From the NCBI GenBank assembly GCA_036525535.1, contig DATDAH010000112.1, forward strand, positions 1 to 12,113: a stretch of 12,113 nucleotides of DNA, written 5' to 3'. This DNA comes from DATDAH01 sp036525535. GTDB lineage: Bacteria > Actinomycetota > Acidimicrobiia > Acidimicrobiales > DATDAH01. The position numbers were made by a program, and so were the translations under genes. Shown in pieces: positions 7,439 to 12,113 of this stretch. The notes beneath the pieces are model-generated. The model saw only the letters and a list, made by a program, of their open reading frames with translations, was not told where the DNA came from and did not search any database. How positions within the stretch are numbered: the first letter of the stretch is position 1; each line of letters begins with the position of its first letter.

Positions 7439-7941
7439 CCATGGACCGGTGGTGGGCCGGCTGGCGGCACGCGTACATCGATGCCGCCTTCGGCGAGGAG
7501 GAACCCGAGGGGGAGGGCTCGCTCTTCGAGCGCATCCTGGGCAGCGGGATGCCCGACGAGGACACCTACGTCGTGGCCCGGGGCCCTTTGGTGTCCGCGC
7601 TCCTCAACGCCTACCCCTACAACTCGGGTCACCTCCTGGTGATGCCGAATCGGGCGGTGCCCGGCCTGGACGACCTGACCGAGGACGAGGAGACCGCCCT
7701 CTGGCGCACCGTCCGTCACGGGGTCACCGCCATCACCGCGGCCTATGCGCCCGAAGGGGTGAACGTAGGCCTGAACCTGGGGCGGGCGGCAGGAGCCGGG
7801 GTCCCGGACCACCTCCACGTCCACTGCCTGCCCCGCTGGTCGGGCGACACCAACTTCATGACCGCCGTCGCCGAGACGCGGGTCCTGCCCGAGCCTCTCG
7901 ACGTCACCTGGCGCCGCCTCCGGGACGCCTGGCCGGTTTGA
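7435..7941 (+). CDS. HIT family hydrolase, Ap4A phosphorylase-like (Rv2613c type)
   Basis: 168 residues. It closely resembles, as I recall it, the mycobacterial HIT protein encoded next to thrS, an Ap4A phosphorylase. Matching landmarks are V-V-A-R-G near 48, the N-A-Y-P-Y-N-S-G-H-L-L-V-M-P segment, G-V-N-V-G-L-N-L-G-R, and the HIT triad H126-L-H128-V-H130-C-L-P-R-W. H128 would be the nucleophile by family analogy. The likely role is breaking down diadenosine polyphosphates, which aminoacyl-tRNA synthetases such as ThrRS release as by-products. The GTG at 7435 overlaps the thrS stop (GTGA), indicating coupled translation; an in-frame ATG lies 6 nt later at 7441. The N-terminus is shorter than in the mycobacterial protein. 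Confidence 0.91.
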   Translation: MTMDRWWAGWRHAYIDAAFGEEEPEGEGSLFERILGSGMPDEDTYVVARGPLVSALLNAYPYNSGHLLVMPNRAVPGLDDLTEDEETALWRTVRHGVTAITAAYAPEGVNVGLNLGRAAGAGVPDHLHVHCLPRWSGDTNFMTAVAETRVLPEPLDVTWRRLRDAWPV

Positions 7942-7953
7942 GCGCCCGTGCCG

Positions 7954-7959
7954 TACCGT
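7954..7959 (+). promoter_or_regulatory. Candidate -10 element for the membrane protein gene
   Basis: TACCGT lies 8 nt before the GTG at 7968 in the 26-bp gap after the HIT gene. No Shine-Dalgarno is present, which fits a leaderless start. The spacing agrees with the npdG and thrS hexamers. Confidence 0.35.
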
Positions 7960-7967
7960 CGGCGGCC

Positions 7968-8492
7968 GTGAGCGACGAGGAGGAGCCGGTCGACGAGCAG
8001 CCCGGCGAGCACCGCGACCAGCTCCCCGAAGACCTGGACGCGTCGGCCTTCGTCGGGCCCTACACCTTCCCGGACAACAAGCGCCGTCGGATACCGGGCT
8101 ACATCTACATCGGCCTCGGCCTGCTCTGCGAGCTGCTGTGGTTCACCGCCGGGGCCGACGCCGTGTTGGTCAACAAGGGGATCCTGGCCGCCGGCATCGC
8201 CCTGCTCCTGATCGGCGGCTACCACCTGCTCGCCGGCTACCCGCTCGAGCTGGACGAGCACGAGGCGCTCGTCGCCGCCACCCGGGAAGTCGGCTTCCCG
8301 GTCGGCCACGCGTCGGCCCAGATGGGCTGGCGGGGCCTGCGCAGCCGCCCGACCTGGCGCATCCTCCTCTACTCCGCCGACGAGCCCCCCGCGAAGCGGG
8401 GCCTGGTCCTGGTCGACGGCGTCGACGGCGAGGTCGTCAGCGCCTTCGTCGAGGACAACCCCGAAGACTGGTCCCAGTTCGACGACGCCTGA
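7968..8492 (+). CDS. Two-helix membrane protein of unknown function
   Basis: 174 residues from GTG 7968. I do not recognise the family. Residues 1-40 are acidic, then a basic patch K-R-R-R (38-41) leads into a first membrane helix at about 44-62, and a second runs at about 69-92, with a short loop (A-D-A-V-L-V-N-K) between. The C-terminal half (about 93-174) is soluble, with hydrophobic strands R-I-L-L-Y-S and G-L-V-L-V-D-G-V-D-G-E-V-V-S-A-F, and ends in an acidic tail. By the positive-inside rule the basic patch and both termini would be cytoplasmic. It follows the thrS-HIT pair in the same direction and has good coding character (strong third-position GC, no rival frame). It may be lineage specific. 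Interaction with lipid synthesis or translation is speculation. Confidence 0.75.
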   Translation: MSDEEEPVDEQPGEHRDQLPEDLDASAFVGPYTFPDNKRRRIPGYIYIGLGLLCELLWFTAGADAVLVNKGILAAGIALLLIGGYHLLAGYPLELDEHEALVAATREVGFPVGHASAQMGWRGLRSRPTWRILLYSADEPPAKRGLVLVDGVDGEVVSAFVEDNPEDWSQFDDA

Positions 8493-8496
8493 CGGC

Positions 8497-8790
8497 ATGC
8501 CCCTCTCCCGGCGGACGTTCCGGGCGGAGCCGCGGCATCCGGGGTCCTGCCGGCGGCGGGGTGCAGCGACGACTCGTCCTCGTCGAGTCCGGCGATGACA
8601 CGACCGCGACCGGATGCGGCGGCGGACCGGCGGGTCGTCGTGGTGGGGCGGGACTGGCGGGGCTGACGACCGCCCTCGACCTCCGCCAGGCCGGGTGGGA
8701 GGTCGTGGTGCTCGAAGCCGGCGACCGGGTCGGGGGGCGGGTCCAGCGCCAGCTCGACGAGGTCTACCCGGAGGGCCGGGCCCACCCAGC
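8497..8790 (+). pseudogene. Frameshifted and truncated Tat-lipoprotein flavin amine oxidase remnant
   Basis: Reading across three frames rebuilds the N-terminus of an exported FAD oxidoreductase. From ATG 8497, M-P-L-S-R-R-T-F is a twin-arginine motif. One base is missing at 8521/8522; restoring it gives L-G-G-A-A-A-S-G-V-L-P-A-A-G-C, a Tat h-region and lipobox with Cys at 8562-8564, then a Ser-rich linker. The middle frame reaches R-V-V-V-V-G, and a second missing G in the run at 8645-8648 breaks it. In the next frame the match resumes as A-G-L-A-G-L-T-T-A-L-D-L-R-Q-A-G-W-E-V-V-V-L-E-A-G-D-R-V-G-G-R-V, the FAD-binding Rossmann motif of amine oxidases. Similarity fades after about E-G-R-A-H (about 8785), so over 80% of the expected protein is gone. 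Unrepaired frames stop at 8596-8598 and 8664-8666. The end is approximate. Confidence 0.75.
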
Positions 8791-8796
8791 TCTCGT

Positions 8797-8848
8797 GGTT
8801 CTGGCGCCTGATTGTGGTGCCCCAGCCCCCCAATCAGGCGCCAGAACC
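8797..8848. repeat. Perfect 18-bp inverted repeat (large hairpin) at the pseudogene boundary
   Basis: The arms GGTTCTGGCGCCTGATTG (8797-8814) and its exact reverse complement (8831-8848) enclose a 16-base loop rich in C. The hairpin sits where the amine oxidase remnant ends and 48 bp beyond the stop of the minus-strand DinB-like gene. It could stop transcription from both sides, although neither strand shows a T-run after it. Otherwise it may be a remnant of a small mobile element: the 6-base CGTGGT occurs at 8794-8799 and 8852-8857, a possible but weak flanking duplication. No second copy is apparent in this window. Confidence 0.8.
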
Positions 8849-8896
8849 GGACGTGGTCACAGCCTGCGAGATTTGCGGCTCGCCCGTCCACGACGG
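8849..8896. other. Non-coding spacer between the hairpin and the DinB-like gene
   Basis: These 48 bp form the 3' side of the DinB-like gene. No gene, promoter or further repeat can be supported. Together with the pseudogene and hairpin they make the roughly 400-bp stretch without an intact gene. Confidence 0.5.
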
Positions 8897-9403
8897 TCAG
8901 CTCATGCGGGCCGCCGCCATGGCGTCTTCGGTGGCTCGCAGGCCGGCGATGGCGACCTGGACGGCTTCCCTGGCCAGGTCGAGGGCGGTCATCTCACCGC
9001 CGCCGGGCAGGTGGCCGACCCGGTTCCACTGGTCGGCGGAGATGCGTTCGACCCGCTCGGCCAAGGCGGTGGCCTCGTCGGTCAGCAGGCTGAGCTCGCC
9101 CTCCAGGTCAGTCGCGGCATGCTCCCAGTCCCGGGCGCCGGCGTCGGTGACCGCGGCAGGCAGAACGGGCTCGCGGCCGGCCACGATCTCGCCCAGGGCC
9201 TGGCCGATCAGGGCCAGTGTCCGGCCGGTGTCGGCGACGTGGTCGAGGGCCGAGGAGCCGTCGGGCCCCATGACCCGGGCCAGGGCCTCGATGTCTTCGT
9301 CGTCATCGCGGGCCGCCAGGGCTTCGCCGAAGCGGCGGGGGAGCGAGCGCATGGTCACGGCCACGTCCGACGGTGACTCGTGGCTGAGGTCCAAGCGGGC
9401 CAA
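8897..9403 (-). CDS. DinB-like (MDMPI/DinB superfamily) four-helix protein, probably without metal site
   Basis: 168 residues, mostly helical. The layout resembles DinB/mycothiol-dependent maleylpyruvate isomerase N-domains: an opening S-L-P-R-R-F helix, S-A-L-D-H55-V-A-D-T (the usual first metal His position), then I-S-A-D-Q-W-N-R-V-G and a last helix T-A-L-D-L-A-R-E-A-V-Q-V-A-I-A-G-L-R. In active members the last helix carries the other His ligands (H-x3-H); here they are Arg, Glu, Val and Ala, so metal binding and thiol transfer are doubtful. The start is TTG 9403, directly after the EF-G2 stop, with a strong GAGGAGGA site at 9415-9408 lying in the last EF-G2 codons. The pair is therefore an operon with coupled translation. 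The assignment rests on pattern similarity only. Confidence 0.62.
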   Translation of the reverse strand: MARLDLSHESPSDVAVTMRSLPRRFGEALAARDDDEDIEALARVMGPDGSSALDHVADTGRTLALIGQALGEIVAGREPVLPAAVTDAGARDWEHAATDLEGELSLLTDEATALAERVERISADQWNRVGHLPGGGEMTALDLAREAVQVAIAGLRATEDAMAAARMS

Positions 9404-11485
9404 TCAGTCCTCCTCGTGGTGCCCTCCGGTCGACACCTGGTCCACCAGGTGGGCGGGGAGCGGGTCGTAGTGGTCGTGCTCGGCGGTGAACCGGCCCCGG
9501 CCCCCGGTCATCGACCGCAGGTCTATCGCGTACCGCAGGATCTCTGCGGTCGGCACGAAGGCGGTGATGGTCTGCTCGTGGGGCGCGCTCATCTCGGTGC
9601 CCTGGACCCGTCCCCGCCGGGCGTTGAGGTCACCCATGATGTCGCCCTGGTTGGCCGTGGGGACCGTGACCTCCAGCTTCGAAATGGGCTCCAGGACGAC
9701 GGGGCCGGCCTGGGCCATCGCCGCCCGGAAAGCCAGGCGGCCGGCGGTCTTGAAGCTCATCTCGTCGGAGTCCACGTTGTGGAACTTGCCGTCGTAGACG
9801 GTCGCTTTCACGTCCACGACGGGATGGCCGTGGATCCCGCCCCTCTGCATGGCCTCGGCCACACCCTTCTCCACCGACGGGATGAACTTGGACGGGATGG
9901 CCCCACCGACGACCGCGCTCTCGAAGACGAAGCCACCACCCCGGTCCAGCGGCTCGATGCGCAACGAGGCCACGCCGAACTGACCCCGGCCCCCCGACTG
10001 CTTCTTGTGGCGGCCCTCCGCGTCACCCTCGCCGGTGATCGTCTCCAAGTAGCGGACCTTCACGTCCTGAGTGTCGACCTGCACCCCGTACTTCTTGGCC
10101 AGCTTGTCCAAGCTGATGCTCAGATGGGTCTCGCCCATGCCCCGTAGCAGGGTCTGGTGGGTCTGGTCGTCGCGGTGGATCTGGATGGCCGGATCCTCCT
10201 CCTGCAGCCGGTGCAGGGCCGTGGCCAACTTGTCCTCGTCACTCGAGTTGCGGGCGGCGATGGCGACCGACAGCACCGGGCGAGGTCGGTCCGCCGCCGG
10301 GACCTTCACCGGCTTGCCCTTGGGGGCCAGGGTGTCACCGGTGCGGGTGTCGGTCAGCTTGGCCGCCGCCCCGATGTCGCCGGCGGGCAGCGAGGACACC
10401 GGCACCGTCTCCTTGCCCCGCAGGGCGGACAGGTTGTGCAAGCGCTCGTCGTGGCCGGTCCGGGTGTTGACCAGGTGGTCGTCGGGTCGGATGGTGCCCG
10501 ACAGCACCTTGAAGAGCGAGACATGGCCGACGTAGGGGTCGGCGATGGTCTTGAAGACGACGGCCAGCGGGTCGCCGGCAGGGTCCGAGGCCACCTCGAA
10601 CGGCTCGCCGGCGGCCTCGACCTCGACGGCGGGCCGGTCGCCCGGCGCCGGGCCGATCTCCACGATGAAGTCGGCCAGCCGGTCGACCCCGATGCTCGCG
10701 GTGGCCGAGCCGCACACCACGGGGAAGACCGATGCCGAGGCCACGCCGTGGGCGAGGGTGTGCTCGAGCTCCTCCATCGACGGGATGTCGCCCTCGAGAT
10801 AGCGCTCGAGCTGCTCGTCGTCGGCCACGACGATGCCCTCGACCAGGTTGTCGTGGACCTGGTGCTCGAGCTCGGCCATCTCCTCGGGGATCTCGCCCTT
10901 GGTCCCCTTGCCCTCCGTGTAGGTCCAGGCCGTGTCGGTCAGCAGGTCCGCGATCCCCACGAACGCCGCCTCCTCGCCGATGGGGAGCTCCAGCGGGGCG
11001 ATCCCGGCACCGAAGGTGTCCCGGAGCTGGTCCAGGGTGCGTTGGAACGAGGCCCGTTCCCGGTCGAGCTTGTTGATGAACACGAGACGGGGCAGCCCCA
11101 GCTCGGCCGCCCGCCGCCAGACCTCCTCGTGCTGGACCTCGACGCCCTCGACGGCGCTGACGACGAACACGGCCAGGTCCGCCACCTGCAACGCGGCCCA
11201 GACGTCGCCCACGAAGTCGGCGTACCCCGGCGTGTCGATCAGGTTGATCTTGAAGCCGTTCCACTCGAACGGGGCCAGGGCCAACGCCAGGGAGATCCCG
11301 CGCTCGTGCTCGGTGGCGTCGTAGTCACAGACCGTGTTGCCGTCCTCGACCCGGCCCTGGCGGGTCGTGACCCCGGCTCGGTGCAGCAGGGCCTCAGCCA
11401 GGCTCGTCTTCCCGACGCCGCCGTGGCCCACCAGGGCGACGTTGCGGATCTTGTCAGCCGATACCGAGTTCACGAGCACCCCCAT
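9404..11485 (-). CDS. fusA2: Elongation factor G-like GTPase (EF-G2, FusA2 type)
   Basis: 693 residues with all EF-G domains. The G domain has P-loop G20-H-G-G-V-G-K-T27, switch I E-R-G-I-S65, D84-T-P-G-Y88 and N138-K-L-D141. Domain II follows (D-P-Y-V-G-H-V-S-L-F-K-V-L-S-G), then domain III with L-L-R-G-M-G-E-T-H-L, domain IV with G-G-R-G-Q-F-G and the tip loop F-H-N-V-D-S, and domain V with G-D-I-M-G-D-L-N-A-R-R-G. Canonical EF-G has T in R-G-I-T and His in D-T-P-G-H, so this belongs to the EF-G2 paralogue group known in mycobacteria (FusA2 also has D-T-P-G-Y). The paralogue probably binds the ribosome but may not drive normal translocation. ATG 11485 is preferred: an upstream GTG at 11512 overlaps the likely -10 hexamer. 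The DinB-like gene follows directly. Confidence 0.92.
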   Translation of the reverse strand: MGVLVNSVSADKIRNVALVGHGGVGKTSLAEALLHRAGVTTRQGRVEDGNTVCDYDATEHERGISLALALAPFEWNGFKINLIDTPGYADFVGDVWAALQVADLAVFVVSAVEGVEVQHEEVWRRAAELGLPRLVFINKLDRERASFQRTLDQLRDTFGAGIAPLELPIGEEAAFVGIADLLTDTAWTYTEGKGTKGEIPEEMAELEHQVHDNLVEGIVVADDEQLERYLEGDIPSMEELEHTLAHGVASASVFPVVCGSATASIGVDRLADFIVEIGPAPGDRPAVEVEAAGEPFEVASDPAGDPLAVVFKTIADPYVGHVSLFKVLSGTIRPDDHLVNTRTGHDERLHNLSALRGKETVPVSSLPAGDIGAAAKLTDTRTGDTLAPKGKPVKVPAADRPRPVLSVAIAARNSSDEDKLATALHRLQEEDPAIQIHRDDQTHQTLLRGMGETHLSISLDKLAKKYGVQVDTQDVKVRYLETITGEGDAEGRHKKQSGGRGQFGVASLRIEPLDRGGGFVFESAVVGGAIPSKFIPSVEKGVAEAMQRGGIHGHPVVDVKATVYDGKFHNVDSDEMSFKTAGRLAFRAAMAQAGPVVLEPISKLEVTVPTANQGDIMGDLNARRGRVQGTEMSAPHEQTITAFVPTAEILRYAIDLRSMTGGRGRFTAEHDHYDPLPAHLVDQVSTGGHHEED

Positions 11486-11628
11486 GCTGTGGTCCCGCGG
11501 TCTGATGGGCACGATAGGCGAACGTTCGCGTCCGCACTTCCGCGACGTCCCGTTCTTGCGGAGCGTCGAACAGGTAGCCTGTAGGGACTTCTCGCCTCCG
11601 GATCAGCTCCGGAAAGGACTTCTCCCCG
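11486..11628. promoter_or_regulatory. Divergent regulatory region between EF-G2 and the pgsA-type gene
   Basis: The 143-bp gap holds several signals. For EF-G2 the minus strand has TATCGT at 11516-11511, giving a leader of about 20 nt. Directly upstream of it is the 12-bp perfect palindrome GCGAACGTTCGC (11518-11529), placed like an operator in the promoter spacer. For the pgsA-type gene, TAGCCT at 11575-11580 is a -10 candidate with TTCTTG (11553-11558) 16 bp upstream. In its leader, GGACTTCTC occurs twice (11585-11593 and 11616-11624), flanking a small hairpin TCCGGA/TCCGGA (11597-11602 and 11608-11613). The AAAGGA ribosome site (11613-11618) touches the hairpin. Seen: the motifs. Inferred: their roles. 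Confidence 0.5.
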
Positions 11629-12113
11629 ATGTTCGACGGTCGCTTCCGGACAAACATCGAACAGGGCCTCAAGCCCGTCGGTGCCAACCTCCGCAAGACG
11701 GGGATCTCCGCCGACCACCTGACGGTGCTCGGGATCCTCATGGCCACGGCCGCCGCCGTCACCATCGGAGCCGGCTTCCTCCGGGCCGGCCTGCTGCTGC
11801 TGGCCCTGGCCGGCGTGCCGGACCTGCTCGACGGCGCAGTGGCCAAGGCCTCCGGGACGGCGTCCACCCGCGGTGCCTTCTTCGACTCGGTCTCGGACCG
11901 CCTCAGCGACGCCCTCCTGTTCGGTGGCGTGGCCTGGTACCTGCAGACCGAGTACGGCGGACGCATCGCCCTGCTGCCCTACGCGGTCTTCGCGGCCGCC
12001 GCCCTGGTCTCCTATCAGCGGGCCAAGGCCGACGCCCTCGGCTTCGACGCTCGGGGCGGCCTCATGGAGCGGGCCGAGCGCTTCATCCTCCTCGGCTTGG
12101 GCCTGCTCTTCAG
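11629..12113 (+). CDS. pgsA: CDP-alcohol phosphatidyltransferase, phosphatidylinositol phosphate synthase-like (N-terminal part)
   Basis: 161 complete codons are visible before the window ends, so the C-terminus is missing. This integral membrane enzyme condenses CDP-diacylglycerol with an alcohol phosphate. The signature is D65-L-L-D68-G-A-V-A-K...G82-A-F-F-D86-S-V-S-D90, the D-x2-D-G-x2-A-R...G-x3-D-x3-D metal site; the usual Arg of A-R is Lys73. The later R-A-K-A-D-A-L-G-F-D...G-G-L-M-E-R-A-E-R segment resembles mycobacterial PgsA1 (R-A-E-A-S-G-L...G-G-F-I-E-R-P-E-R), which makes phosphatidylinositol phosphate from inositol phosphate. Hydrophobic helices are near 31-62, 94-106, 113-129 and from 152. 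The start ATG has AAAGGA about 10 nt upstream. Phosphatidylglycerophosphate synthase is the alternative. Inositol phosphate would also link it to mycothiol, whose synthesis uses the same precursor. Confidence 0.9.
   Translation, partial: MFDGRFRTNIEQGLKPVGANLRKTGISADHLTVLGILMATAAAVTIGAGFLRAGLLLLALAGVPDLLDGAVAKASGTASTRGAFFDSVSDRLSDALLFGGVAWYLQTEYGGRIALLPYAVFAAAALVSYQRAKADALGFDARGGLMERAERFILLGLGLLF

Noticed and set aside
8797..8848. The large hairpin as an integron attC site.
   Set aside because: The ends do not fit the RYYYAAC/GTTRRRY core pattern, no integrase is visible, and attC stems are normally imperfect with extrahelical bases.
8860..8912. Plus-strand translation containing C-E-I-C-G, zinc-ribbon or HNH-like at first sight.
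   Set aside because: Only two Cys residues, no second pair, and the frame runs on as an antisense shadow through the DinB-like gene; coincidence is more likely.
11518..11529. LexA (SOS) box at the EF-G2 promoter.
   Set aside because: GAAC and GTTC halves are adjacent without the four-base spacer of actinobacterial LexA sites.
10157..11584. A 475-codon plus-strand frame opposite the EF-G2 gene.
   Set aside because: Antisense shadow; Val/Asp/Gly/Arg-rich translation without motifs, against a complete EF-G2 on the minus strand.
1..12113. CRISPR arrays, tRNA or rRNA genes, transposases, phage genes, toxin-antitoxin or other defence systems.
   Set aside because: Looked for on both strands and not found; nearly all sequence is accounted for by housekeeping-type genes, so no claim of a new defence or mobile system is made.

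Overview
The window is a gene-dense chromosomal segment of very high G+C, with many GTG and some TTG starts, ATGA/GTGA junctions and very short intergenic gaps. The gene content points to Actinomycetota, most likely an Acidimicrobiia-type lineage: a mycothiol ligase (MshC), an F420:NADPH oxidoreductase, an InhA-like enoyl-ACP reductase, an EF-G2-type GTPase, and the actinobacterial pairing of thrS with an Ap4A-phosphorylase-like HIT gene. The class-level placement is an inference from gene content and order.

Left part (1-3529): the C-terminal part of a secreted coiled-coil/M23 peptidase, then a phosphotransferase fused to a C-terminal DUF6285-like domain. Convergent to these, on the minus strand, is an InhA/FabI enoyl-ACP reductase. 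It shares a 50-60 bp divergent promoter region with an npdG-type F420 oxidoreductase.

Centre (2867-8492): a plus-strand run of npdG, mshC, plsC-type acyltransferase, thrS, HIT hydrolase and a two-helix membrane protein. Junctions are either coupled (ATGA, GTGA) or carry a TANNNT -10-like hexamer 8-9 nt before the start codon, as expected for leaderless transcripts. The work is cofactor redox, thiol synthesis, phospholipid acylation, tRNA charging and clean-up of dinucleotide by-products.

Right part (8493-12113): a decayed region with a truncated, twice-frameshifted Tat-lipoprotein flavin amine oxidase ends beside a perfect 18-bp inverted repeat. Then come two minus-strand genes, a DinB-like protein and EF-G2. 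A 143-bp divergent regulatory region holding a 12-bp palindrome, direct repeats and a small hairpin precedes a CDP-alcohol phosphatidyltransferase (pgsA type) cut by the window end. In mycobacteria the pgsA gene directly follows thrS and the HIT gene; here about 3.7 kb lies between them.

I found no CRISPR array, tRNA, rRNA, intact transposase, phage gene or recognisable defence system. The least explained parts are the pseudogene/inverted-repeat junction, the thrS leader hairpin and the pgsA/EF-G2 divergent region.
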